From: Monilinia fructicola | Taxonomy: Eukaryota > Ascomycota > Leotiomycetes > Helotiales > Sclerotiniaceae | DNA length: 64,000 bases | Assembly: GCA_008692225.1 (NCBI GenBank) | Contig: VICG01000003.1 | Location: 799,501-863,500, forward strand | Direction of reading: 5' to 3' | In this document: piece after piece, positions 10,668-23,477 of the stretch | Layout: each line of letters opens with the position of its first letter | Position numbering within the stretch: position 1 is the stretch's first letter | Translations under genes and position numbers: made by a program | Notes under the pieces: generated by a model | The model's database searches: none | What the model was told of the DNA's origin: nothing | The model's input: the letters and a program-made list of their open reading frames with translations, nothing else

Positions 10668-13600
10668 ATGGCATTGACAGCTAAGCACTACTTTCCGGGT
10701 CTTGCTCATAGGGCTCAGCGCCCTTCAAAAGAAGGGCGAGTTGAGAGAGCAGATTCTGCGATTGATTTGGAGCTAGCTTCTAAACACTATCTTTCCGATC
10801 TGTTTCCTAGGGAACGCCCCCAAGTTCAAACGAAAGATATGGGTGATTGCCTGAGCCAAAGAGATGATTCTAGCGTTGAGGCCTTTCTCCCTCCTTACCC
10901 CCGAACAAGAACATGATGAGATCCGAAGACAAATGCCACCAGATGCGAACTTCGTTGATGCCTACCCATGCACAGCTCTTCAGGAAGGTCTGTTGGCTTT
11001 GTCAATGAAACAATGTGGCAGTTTCACTCCTCAAATCATATGCAAGCTTCCAGCAAACATAAATTTGAGCAGTTTCAAAGCCGCTTGGCAGCGTACAGTG
11101 GATTCAAACTCCACACTTCGAACTACTTTTGTTCAGACGAGAAACTCAGGCCTACTTCAAGTAGTTTTGGCGCCAGAACCAATCCTCTGGTCAGAAGATA
11201 TTGACTTAGAGATTTACTTGAGCAATGATAAAAGCGTTTCCCCCTCATTTGGAGAACCCTTACTGAGATACGGCCTCATTCACAATCACCAGTCCAATTC
11301 TTTACATTTCGTTTGGACTTTTCATCATGCCATCCTTGACGGATGGAGCATGCGTTTGATACTCAGACAAGTCGAAGCATTATACCGAGGTGAAACTTTC
11401 CAACCACCGGTGGAGTTCAAGCGCTTTATTGCTCATCAATTGAGACTTGAGAAACAGTCACAGAATGAAAGTGAAAGCTTTTGGATGAACCACCTGGAAA
11501 CCACTTCGGGACTACAGTTTCCCGCCGTCCCATCACAACATCAATCACGTGCGGATGGATACGCTGAAAAGTTCATTCGTGTGAAAGAGAACCTATCGGC
11601 CGGTGCAACGACCTCCACGATTATACAGGCCGCATGGGCAATCTTAGTGGCGCGGCGTACTGCTGCAAAGGAAGCTACTTTTGGCCTCGTGCTTGCAGGG
11701 AGGAACTCGAAGATTCTAGGTCTTGATCTGAAGAGAGTTAACGGGCCAACATTCAATTCCTTGCCCATGCGAGTAGTCATTGAAGACAGCAAATCTGCGG
11801 AAGATCTTTTCGCTTCAGTCCACACTTCCCGAGTCGCAATGAAACCCCATCAACATATCGGCCTGCAAAACATCCGCAGGCTCGGGACGGCTTGCGCCCG
11901 TGCTTGCAATTTCCAGAACCTTCTTGTCATTCAGCCCAGGTTGGAGAAGGATCCCAGCAGTATATTCGGTGCCAGAGAAAACACCAGCGATCATTGGGCG
12001 AAGTTAAACGCTTATCCCCTGATGATGCAATGTGATCTGATGGCGGATGGCTTCACTGCGATGACTAGCTATGATTCTCATGTGATATCCGATCAAGAAA
12101 TAAATGTTTTGCTGCAACAATTTGATAACATAATTTCTCTCTTGTCAGATGCGAGTACCTTAGTTGGGAACATCGGCCTATCAACATCGAGAACACATAA
12201 TCAATTGGCAATTCAAGAAACCGAAGCTGAAGAGGTGCAGTCTTGCGTTCATGAGATTATCCGGCAGAAGTCACAAAATCGCGAATCTGAATTGGCGGTG
12301 ACGTCTTGGGATGGCGACTTAACTCACTCTCAATTACACTCCATATCTGATCGTCTAGCATGTCTTCTCCAGTCCGTAGGAGTTGGACCTGAAGTCAAGG
12401 TTGCACTTATTTTTGAAAAATCGTTATGGGCTGTAGTCGCCATGATGGCAGTGATGAAAGCGGGAGGTGCATTTGTTCCTATGAGTCCTGATCATCCTGA
12501 AGACCGAATCAGGAGGTTGTTAAAGCAAATAGGTGGAACAGTGATGCTGTGCTCTGAAAATCTCCTCTACTCTCTGACCGGCCTGACAGATCAAACATTT
12601 GCTGTGGGGAGATCGATGCTCGAAACTTTACCCGAAGGCTCCTTGCTCACAGATGTCCAGCCAAACAATTCTGTTTATGTTATCTTCACGTCAGGAAGCA
12701 CTGGAGAACCAAAAGGATGCGTTATAGAACATGCTATATGCTCTACTACAATGAGTCATCTCTCCCGTCACGCTAAATTAGATTCTCAAAGTCGCTGCCT
12801 TCAATTGTCAGCATACACATTTGATGGCATGGTCTTCGAAATTCTTACGACCCTAAGTGTTGGAGGCATTGTTTGCATACCGTCTGATGACGAGAAAATG
12901 AACAACATAACATCTGCAATAAATCGAATGCAAGTCAATACCGCATTTATGACACCTTCTTTCGGAAGATTGATTCTTCCAGAATCTGTACCGACGCTGA
13001 AGACCCTTCTTATCGGAGGGGAGAAGTTGATTCAAGAAGACCTAGATCGTTGGATTGGAAAATTGCGATTAATTCAAGTATACGGACCTACTGAATGTTG
13101 CTGTAAGTTATTTCATATCGCAAATCCCTTATTCCCCATCTATCCTCAAAACATTTCTTTGAAAAGCAGTTAATGACTCTCTAATATTGCAGGTATGTGC
13201 ATTGCAACTGAGATTACAGAGAAAGGGGCCAACCCCGCCAGAATAGGATCTGGTTTCATCGGAAGTTTCATTGTTCTCAACGAAAATAATCAGTTAGCGC
13301 AAAGAGGAGCTGTAGGTGAGCTATTGATTGGCGGACCACTCGCAAGAGAATATCTCAACAACCCTGAGAAAACGGAAGCATCGTTTGTGCCTACACCATC
13401 CTGTGTGCCCTTTGGGGCTACTCGGTGGAAGAGATGGTATAGAACAGGCGACTTGGTCAAAATGAATGCTGATGGTTCATTCTCATATATTGCGCGAAAA
13501 AGACACAGTATGTATCATCTCTTTTTGGGTTCATAATACCTCTTCATGAGTCATCCTAACGAGCTGGTCATCTCATATTTAAGAGAACGCTCCTTGGAAA

Positions 13601-16600
13601 AATGTTTCCAATAGAAGTATTCAAGTGATGCACGGTATCATGTGAGAAGCGTCCCCGAGGCTCATCTGCCACTGGATATTTTTTGTTTTGAATTACTTCC
13701 TATCGAGCTTTATTAAGCCAATTTCTGCACCCATGTGGTATCAATATACCAGTGAAATATTTCGAGATTACAAGAGATATTACGTACTGACAATTGCCTA
13801 GGGTGCACAGGTCAAACTAAATGGCCAAAGGATTGAGATGGGCGAAATCGAAAGCTATCTTCATCAAAATCTCGAAAATGCTGTAGATCTAGCTACCGTG
13901 ATAGCAACGCCTGTGGATGGTAGGCCACCATTCCTTGCAGCCTTCTTGTGTCTCAGAGATGGTAGTAGCATCAGAGATAAGGCGGAAAGTTCTATCTACA
14001 ATAAATGTCTCGATAAAGCTACGATCCAGTCGCTCGTCGACCGCCTGACTCTCGTATTACCCCAATACATGATACCAAAAGTATACATCCCTGTATCAAC
14101 TATACCTCTTACAATCTCTCAAAAGTGCGATCGGCAAGCATTACAAACCCTTGCAGATGGCTTAACAGCCTCAGAATTTGCATATTATTCAGGCCAAGAG
14201 GATACATACTCTGCTCCTGTGACAGAAAATGAACTTCGAATACAGCTTCTATGGTCCGATATTTTAAAACTTCCTCGAGGCAGTATAGGAAGAAATGATA
14301 GTTTCACACGGCTTGGTGGAGATTCCATTCTTGCCATGAAACTCGTTGCTGCAGCACGAGAAGATGGTATCAACTTGACAGTTGCAAATATATTCCAAGC
14401 TCCTATCCTTTCAGATCTAGCAGGAATTTGTGCAGATGTCTCCAACTCCAGAGTTGTTCCACAAAATGATATTGAGGCATTTTCCATGATAGATAGGAGA
14501 GATAGGCTACTGAAGGCAGCTATTGATGGTGGTTTTGAGGCAAGTCACGTCGAAGACCTCTACCCATGCACCCCTTTCCAGGAAGCCATCATGGCTCTCT
14601 CAATCGGTCACCCTGGTACATATATTGCGCAATACGTTTTTTGAATTATCCAAGGATATATACTCGAATCTCGAAGGTTTTCGCAGCGCGTGGAATCAAG
14701 TTGCGCACTCGAATCCAATTCTTCGTACGCGTATCATACAACCTGGATCGTCCGGCCTGATGCAGATAGTAATAGCAGAAGATGTTGTATGGAACATACA
14801 ATACAACCTTCAGCGACATCTAAGAGCCGATAAAGAGCTTCCTATGGGCTTAGGAGCCCCTCTCAGTCGCTACTGCATCGTTGAAGAAATAAACCCAGAT
14901 GGTCGCAAGTATTTTTTTGTCCTTACTCTACACCATGCAGTATACGACGCCTGGAGCATGAATTTGATACTTCAGCAGGCAGGAAAAGAATATGAGATTC
15001 TTACAAAAAATATTGCAAGCAATTCAAAGTCCGTGCAACGCCAAAATGTACCGTTCAATCGATTCATAAGAGCTGTACTTGATTTCGATCGACCAGCAGC
15101 AGAAGAATTTTGGAGATCTGAATTTGCGAGTGGTAGTACGGAGCCAACACACTTCCCAGGCGTTAGAGCTGGCTACCAGCCTCAGCCTGGTACAGTATCC
15201 ATCAAGGAGATCAGACTTACTCGTAAAGCAAATTCAGACTTCCGAGTCTCGAATCTTATCCGAACAGCTTGGGCGATTGCTCTAAGTAATTATTCCAACT
15301 CGAATGACATCGTTTTTGGGGAGGTTTTAGCAGGGCGTACAGGTTCATCTGCCGATCTTACTCGAATAGTTGGACCTACGCTAGCCACCGTGCCGGTAAG
15401 TAACTCTTCAAATATCATGATGACTTGACGAGATGGAATGTGTTCATGCCTAGGGTTTTCATTTTTTGGACCTTCATATGTCATTAAACAAGCCCTCTCA
15501 ATGTCCTTGGTGCAGTCAAACGTTCAAAGGGTATTTGAGAAGAATCTCAGCAATGCCAAATGCAATGTTTAGTTTCAACCAAGGCGTTGAATTGAAATAT
15601 TTTACGACAGGATTGCATCAGCTTCGTCATATGAAGTGGAATGAACGATTCTTTGTTTCTTGTGGTTATATACTAACTCGAGCAATATATAGGTTAGAAT
15701 CATGTTTAATGCCCAGGAAAAGGCTCTAGAACTACTCCAGAAAGTTCAGGCCAAGATGATCCAAATGATGCCCTTCGAACAAATCGGCCTGTCAAACATT
15801 CAGCAATTAGGCGGAGAACTGAGGAAGGCATGCCAATTTCAGACCATTTTGGTCATACAACCCATGGAAAATGCAGCCATCGACAAATCTTTCATGGGAC
15901 GACGCCAAATGAACCTCGTAGACGCAACCGTTTGGGACACAAACGCTTTAACTTTAGAATGTCATATTACTTCGGATGGCCTGACTGTAAAGGCAATCTT
16001 CGACTCGAAAGTTATTGAAAGTTCGCAGATGGAGAGAATACTTTCCCAATTCCATCACGTTCTTCAGCAGCTGTCTCACGAAGATGCAGACAGAACTGTC
16101 CAAGATGTCAATTCCATCAGCAGATTTGACCTTGAACGTGTTTGGGAATGGAATTCCCCCCTACCAGACATAATGAGATCTTGTGTACACGAAGTTATCG
16201 ATGTTATGACAAAGGAAGATCCTCAGTCCCCTGCAATTGCCTCCTGGGACGGCGATTTGACGCGCGCTGAGTTAGATAGACTCTCATCTCGATTAGCTTC
16301 TCAAATGGTCAAGCACGGGGTAGGAGCTGGAAGTAAAGTGCCATTACTCTTCACGAAATCGAAATGGGCTATTGTGGCTACGTTGGCCACTATCAAGGCT
16401 GGTGCCGCATTTGTACCCTGTGACCCTTACCATCCTAGGTCACGTCTCATTTCAGTTATTGAACAAGTCAACGCTGAAGTAATTCTTTGTTCAGCTGACC
16501 TCCAACGTTCGTGCTTGGAACTGTTTTCCCGCGGCAAAACAATTGTGGTTGGGGAAAATGAGATGAATCTATTACCAGAGCAGACGGATACTCTGAGTGT

Positions 16601-19421
16601 TGTCAGTCCTCAAGATCCTCTCTATATCTGCTTCACTTCAGGTACTACCGGTACCCCCAAAGGTACAGTAGTGACTCATGAAGCATATTGCTCTGGAGCA
16701 AGGGATCATGGCAAAGCGCTTCACATGAGTCAAACATCTCGATTCCTGCAATTCGCGTCATACAGCTTTGATACTTCTATTGAGGATATTCTAACAACTC
16801 TCATGACTGGAGGATGTCTCTGTATACCATCTGGTAAGTGTTTTCCATCGTCTTTTGACTATAGAAAACTAATCCATAAATTTATAGAAGAGGAACGGAA
16901 CTCTGATATCGTGGGAGCAATAGCTAGAATGAACGTGAACACAAGCGATCTCACACCTTCTTTTATAAGCTCTATATCCCCCGATTCCGTGCCATCACTG
17001 AGAAGATTAATTCTTGGTGGAGAGCCTATAACTGCTAATGTTATCAAGACATGGGCGAATCGTGTTCAATTGATTAATGCTTTTGGAACCACGGAATGTT
17101 GCGTGTAAGTATTGCTCGAAACCATGTTTTCTCCTCGCCTCATTTTTCTGCTGAAAACACAAGTTACACTGCCTTGTTTCCCTCCTAGAGGTATGGTTAA
17201 TAATTACTGACTGAGCCATGTGATAGAACAAGTGTAGTGAACTCAGACATCTCCACAGACACGTCTCCCACAAATATTGGACGTGGAGCTGGTGCTATTA
17301 CTTGGATCGTGGATACCGAAGACTCCAACCGCCTTCTACCAATTGGTGCAATTGGAGAACTACTAATTGAATCACCTGCGATGGCTTTAGGGTATCTCAA
17401 TGATGAAGCGAAGACTAAAGCTGTTTTCATCGATAGTCCTAGTTGGGCACGTGGTTTTAGCTCAAGTCAACGTCCTAGACGTCTTTACAAGACTGGCGAT
17501 CTTGCTCAATACAACTCTGACGGAACCATCAACTACCTCGGCCGCAAAGACACTCGAATCAAGTTACGTGGTCTTCGTATAGAAATATCGGATGTAGAGC
17601 ATCACCTACACAGTCATCCACAAGTCAGGAAGGCCATGGTTGTACTGCCTAGTTCGGGGCCATATATGGACCAGCTTACCGCCATAATCGAGCTCGAAAA
17701 ATTCACAGAAATTGATAGAGAAAGTGGTATAGAGGTAGTTTCACATTTGGAACTCGAAGCATCGGGATTTCGGTGGTCCAGCATTACCAATCATCTATTA
17801 GACAATTTACCAGCGTATATGGTTCCTTCGTCGTGGATTGCCATGAAGAACATATCACTTCACACCTCGGGAAAATTGGACCGTCCTAGGCTCACCAAGT
17901 GGCTTACTAGTCTTCCAGTGATACAAAGAGCTGAGATCTACCCCAAAAGTAGCGAGTCACCTTTGCTATCATCAGATGATCATGTTGCATTAGAGCTCAG
18001 CGATAAGATTGCTCAACTCATTTCTACAAAAAATCCTTCGCATACCAATTCGGATATCATAGGCCGTGATTTCAATCTGGCATCTATTGGAATAGACTCT
18101 ATCAAAATCATGTCTCTGGCGGCCTTCATCAAACGATCATATGGAGTCAATATTGCTATGCCAATACTCATCAATCATCAAACCACAATCTCGGAAGTTT
18201 CAAAGCAAATTAGGGCCGCGAAGAAGGCCAAAAACGGAAAAAACGATGGAGCTAACCCCTACTATAGACTTGATGAAAGAGATTTCACATTTGGAAACAC
18301 AGCTAGCTTCATTTCAGCATTACTTCGGAGTTGTGTTCCTGACAGGAGCGAGTGGGTTTCTAGGCACACAGATACTCCGAGAGCTTCTCGGCAGACCTGG
18401 AGTTGAGAAGGTTATTGTACATGTGCGTGCTTCGACCAATGACAGTGGCAGACATCGTATTATATCAGCAGCTAAATCTGCAAAATGGTGGCATGACTCC
18501 CTCGCAGCGAAACTCGATATCTGGATCGGTGACTTAGCAAAGCCCATGTTAGGTCTCAATGGGGAACAGTGGCAGCAACTGAGCACAGTCAATTCAATTA
18601 TCCATAATGGAGCTTCGGTACAATGGAATGCAGACTATCATACTCTCAAAGCCGCGAATGTTACATCTACTTTTGATCTTCTCAAAACTATCACCGGCAA
18701 TTTGGCGCCTCCAAGATTTGTTTACGTATCTGGAGGCCGCGATTTTGAAGGAGAAATGGACGATAGACTGACTGCTAAGAAATTAAGCGGACTTGATGGT
18801 TATAGTCAAACGAAGTTCGTTTCCGAACTACTAGTTAGAAACTTTGCCCAGCGAGCTGCAGCTTCCGGTCGGGCCAATCACGTTTCCATCATCAAGCCTG
18901 GATTGATCATTGGTACAACACGAGAAGGAGTTGCCAACACCACCGACTTCCTATGGAGATATGTTGCCGGCGCGGTAAATATCGGTGCATATCCAATCCC
19001 GGATAAAAATGACTGGTTAACAGTCGCAAGTGCGGATCTGGTCGCAACCTCTACCATAAACGCCCTGGTGGATATTCCTGACAACAAGAGTCATACCATG
19101 GAGATACTTGGCGGACTTGATATGCAGAAATTTTGGGGTATTGTCAATAAGCATATGGGACTCCGACTTCGACCCACAACACCAGGCGAGTGGGCACAGT
19201 TGGTCCAGCAGGATATTGAAAAGAAGACAGAATCGCATCCACTCTGGCCAGTGGCTCATCTTATCACCAAGAACGGTGATCTGGGAAAGAGTAGAAGACC
19301 GCAAGAGTTGGATGTGGTCGTAGAAAGGGAGGTGCAGGAGGCAGTTGCAAAGAATGTGGAGTATTTGAAAGAGACTGGGTACTTTGGCGAGCAGTTTACT
19401 GGCGGCAGATTAGGGAAGTAA
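10668..19421 (+). CDS. Non-ribosomal peptide synthetase, C-A-T-C-A-T-reductase
   Basis: Two complete modules plus a releasing domain. C1 (~10950-12170) has YPCTALQEG and HHAILDGWS. A1 (~12240-14130) has FTSGSTGEPKG, VYGPTE, YRTGDL and QKCDR. T1 has LGGDSI (~14311). C2 (~14550-16100) has YPCTPFQEA and HHAVYDAWS. A2 (~16180-17900) has FTSGTTGTPKG, FGTTE, YKTGDL and GKLDR. T2 has IGIDSI (~18083), not the usual GGDSI. The reductase (18310-19421) has LTGASGFLG (NADPH site), YVSGG and YSQTK (catalytic Tyr/Lys), implying reductive release as aldehyde or alcohol. Introns seen: 13103-13192, ~13510-13801, ~15396-15692, 16834-16887, 17105-17226. Frame breaks, each one extra base, lie at 10884-10886, 13497-13501 (A5), 14637-14642 (T6) and 18229-18243 (A runs). 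The same error type hits housekeeping genes nearby, so the gene is probably intact. The 5' end is uncertain: ATG 10668 and ATG 10864 are candidates. Product unknown. Confidence 0.88.
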
Positions 19422-20149
19422 TAAGGGGTCAGAGTGTCAACGTTTATTTCAATTTGGAAGTTTGGTCTATTCTATTCTGTTCTGCTCTGCTCTGCTCTGT
19501 TCTGTTCTGTTCTTTTCACTTTTATCTCATAATGCCAAATATCCTTGTCTTTTATGTATTCATATCAGAGGTACGCAATATCAGGTTTAATAAACGCTCT
19601 ATTCGTCAGCATAATCTTGCATCGAAAAAAAAATGGCCTAACCATCAAGTGCTATTGGATTGTGCAACGTAGATACAGATACAGAAACGTGCCCTACAGC
19701 ATTCCTGTCTCAAGTAGGCCTAGATTCTGGATCCGAAGTATGAATGGAAAGCGCAATCGTGGTTTCGATATGATATGATTAGTAGGAGAAGGGTGCTCGA
19801 AGCAAGCGTAACACTAACCAAGTAAGCACTACGATATTCACGCAGAATGAAACTTCGGTTGTTATCCCTGCTTCTTTTGATTCAAGATGATAAGGTAAAA
19901 TAACAAACATCAGTTTTCTCTTACTTTTATTGGGACGGTATGATGATATTTGCATGATCTCTTGTCAATCATAACTTTTGGTTATTTTCTTACAAGCAAT
20001 TTTTCTTCCAGACTCCATGCTGTACCAAGCCCCTATATATACAATAAATATTATACATGATGTGATGCATACATGAAATAAAGCCATCACGGTGAAGGCT
20101 GATAATACAATGGCCGCTTGCTTGAAAGGTAGGGCCTTCTGAAACTTCA
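19422..20149. other. Intergenic region with a pentanucleotide repeat
   Basis: This sits between the convergent NRPS and the downstream minus-strand gene. A TTCTG/CTCTG pentanucleotide tract lies at ~19466-19516. The rest is AT-rich with likely 3' ends; no gene is supported. Confidence 0.6.
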
Positions 20150-23100
20150 TCAAGCTAGCCCTAACCATTTAAGTGCCTTCCTCGAATTTCCCTTCATGGG
20201 CCTAGTCTCTAAATCTTGACCCCCTGCCTCGAATTTCTTCTTATTCTTAGAAACCATACTCCTTTGCCTGGCCCCCATCGGTGAGTATCTCCCCATGACC
20301 ATGCGGTCATACTCATCATCTTCGCTATCTTCAGCTGCCTCAAGTTCTAAATCTAAATCTACACTTCCGGGAGGAATTTTGGAATGAGCGCGGTTGAGGT
20401 AAGCCGGTGCAGAGCTAGAGATGCCGTGTTCGGATGGATATTCTATATCTTGATCTTGTTGTTGCTCTTGATCCTGTGGAAACAGTTCGTCGCTTGATGA
20501 AGCGAGATCTTGGGGTATAGACTGTCGTTCGATAGCGATGGGGATGTGGCGAATGGTTGAGTCAGTCAAACTACACGAGGAGCTAACAAGAGCGTATGGT
20601 GGTGATACTGGACGACTATTTATGTAATGATTGTTTGGGAAGGGGAACAACCCTGTAGGTGAGGATGAGATTTCGATTTCTGATGCTTCGCTATCGTACA
20701 AGTAGGATAGAGGTCTGTCTGAATCTTGTTCTGCCATTAACTGTGGCATGTCTATAGTGTAATCTATAGGCAAGGATTCGTTGGCCGACGTTGAAGCATC
20801 CTCCATGAGTACGGCTTGGCTTGGTATTGCGGAGGGTTGTACGGCGACTTGTTCGATTTCATACCAGGATGACCTTTCGATTATATTTTTGCGAATTAGA
20901 TATAGAAAAATTCTGTATTTCAGAGGGTGATGCGGTAGATGGTAGGTGGTAGTCTGCTTTTATGAAAAGGGAAAACGAGACCGATGGTCGATTAAGTATC
21001 GATTCTGCATTGGTGCTCTTGTACACATCGGGAGACGATTTGAGCGGGTATCGCTGTGGACGGTCTGGACGTCTACTAGTGGCTAAAGCTGCATCACATG
21101 AATGATTTGACGCATGAAATTGAGGAGGCGAAGGCTTGGCGAATGAAGGAGGATCTGAAGAAAGGGTATCTAAAACTCCGGCAACCTTGACAAGATCTGA
21201 ACCGAGAAGGCTGCGAAGAGCAATGACCGTGGCAATTTGGTCAGATGAAAAGCTGAGCACGAGAAATCGGACGAGAGAATTGGTAACAAGATATTGTTCG
21301 AGATGTGGGACAATGAGTTCGGCGAGTAATCTTGGGTCGGTCATGGGATCTAAGTCTTTGCGAGAAAGAAGTGGTTGAGACATGAAGGTTTGCATCGCAC
21401 TTGCGATTAAAAACCTAATAATTGTTAGCAGATAGAACAGTCAGCCGGCTGATTTATGGATCAAATACCTAAGATCAAGTCGGCCACTTCGGCTTTCGCC
21501 ATTGTTTTTGACGCCAATGCTCTCGATTTGTCGAAGAAGCTGGGTGCGTAAAACACCGCTTATTCTTTTTTCACATCCCACAGCGATAATCTGATCGATG
21601 GCAGGCTCCTCATGAAAGGCCGAGCTGCAACCACTGAACATGTCTCTCCAAAAGTCACCGCATTCGGGCATCAACGAACTTTGGTAATGATTAAGTACTG
21701 TGGCCTCTTCGACAAAGTGAGAGCTCAAAAAAGAGCGGAATTCGTTTTGAATATCAATAGACTTATTGGTGTATGCACCAGGAAATTCACAGAACTTTTC
21801 AGTCGGATCGCTGTAGAAAGCTAAGATTGTTGATTTAGGCGTTAAAGGAAACCCATTGGTTGCAGCATCAACATTTTCTGATGCTCTCTGTCGCTTCATA
21901 CCTTCCAGGGTAGCTGAACTACTTGAAAAAAACCGATCAACCTCAGCACGTTGCTGGTTGTCCCGGTGAGTTGTAGCCTTCCCTCGGTCGAAACATTCAT
22001 CGACCAAGGATGCTGTGTCTGGAGGAGTTGGTAGTGACTGAGGTGAAAACGATGGGTAGATTGGGAAGGTACCACTTCTATACTCTGATATTGATCGGAC
22101 AATCTCTCTTGGTGAATTGTCTGTGAAATGAATAATCATATCCTCAGCGATATCAAATACTGCTTTGGTAGAATCAAAATCTTCCTCAACCCCAGTACCA
22201 CAGCCCTCTAGTGTGCGGTGTACCCCTCTTGAGCGTATCGAACTTCCCAAATCTGGAGTGCTTGAGCTCGAAAACCCCCTGATAGTAGTTTCTGACGCCC
22301 TTACGAACGCTGTCTTGGGCAACCGCTCAAAAATTGAGTCTCTGATAAAACTCTTTTTCGATACTTTGAATGACTCTCTGAGATCGTTGACTGATGCTGA
22401 GTGTTTGGAGTTGTTTGAATCGCTGGCCTTGTCGCCAATTGATAAATCTCCAACAGACTTTGTCCATCTCATAGGTGTCGAAAATGCAGATTGCATATCC
22501 ACAACACATGCTTCACCATAGACAACTTGAGGTGTAAAGAACGAATTTTCCTCATCTTGTGAGATGTATTCGAAGTAATCCTCATTTCCATCAAGATCTG
22601 GACTTTGTTGTGTTGAATACCTACTTCGCGGTACGTTAAAAGATGGCTTCGCCCTTGATGGTGGTTGGGGGCCAAATGTGCCACTGTACTGACTGATTGG
22701 TCTTCGCCGGGTTTCTATATCATCGATTTGACTAACAGTCCCTGGCTGAGGGGGTATTGACAGGACCGTTGTCACGATATCGTCTCCTTGCTGAAATCCC
22801 CACACCGGTGGTTCCGGCGTGGTTGTCCAAGATTTCTCCGGGACATCTATCATTTGAAGGCCACTACCATCCCTAATTCTCGACTTTTGAGCTCCAGACA
22901 TTTTGATTTCTTCGACAGTACCGCTTTCTTGCTTTGGCTGGTCTTTGCCATCTAGTGTCGGCGCGCTCTTCGTACTTCTTAAATCCAATCTCTTCGGTAA
23001 CTTTGTTCGAGGTCGAATTGTTTCTTTTGCCGGTTCCGATAGAAGAGTGGACTTCGAAGACGTGGTGTTTTCAAAAAGCCCTGCTACTCCATCTTTGACA

Positions 23101-23477
23101 ATATCATGAAAGATTCTCTCAGCTTCTGCTAAGTTTCCACATGTAAGTCGTTGGGATATTTTTGCCACGCATATTGCTCGCGCGCTAACACTACCACCAT
23201 TTAATAATGCCAATCTTGACTGAGATGATGATTGTAGAAACGACCGCGCTACTTCGTTTCGTCGTGTAAGAGCGATATGAACATCGCGGACAAATAGCCG
23301 AGCATCAAATGCTTCTTGCTGGTGGTCTTCACTTAAATAATGATCGAGCGGCGCAATAATAAGAAGCATATGCGAGTGTGGAAGTAGTCGTAACTGAGTC
23401 GTGATAGTATTTATGTTTCCTTCTAGTGCAACGAGCTTCCCAGCACATTGAGCCTCATCTGGGACTATTGGTGCCAT
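20150..23477 (-). CDS. Large conserved fungal protein of unknown function
   Basis: About 1,070 residues over two exons. The N-terminus (MAPIVPDEAQCAGKLVALEGN) is followed by QLRLLPHSHMLLIIAPLDHYL and an alpha-helical region to ~residue 130. A long Ser/Pro-rich, probably disordered middle follows. Near the end of exon 1 is a helical region (IQNEFRSFLSSHF, CGDFWRDMFSG, LLRQIESIG). A ~56-nt intron (GTATTT...TATTAG, ~21416-21471) joins DLRF to LIASAMQTFMSQP. The C-terminal third is acidic and Ser-rich and ends KALKWLGLA. One extra base is implied at a T5 run (20886-20890, A5 in the coding strand), which joins the frame ending near 20859 to the one continuing to 20150. Proteins of this style have been labelled gastric mucin-like in fungal annotations because of their composition, which is not a function. 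No catalytic motif is visible. Confidence 0.75.

Noticed and set aside
10668..19421. NRPS as a pseudogene because of four frameshifts
   Set aside because: Identical one-base errors occur in housekeeping genes of this window, and all core motifs of the two modules and the reductase are intact.
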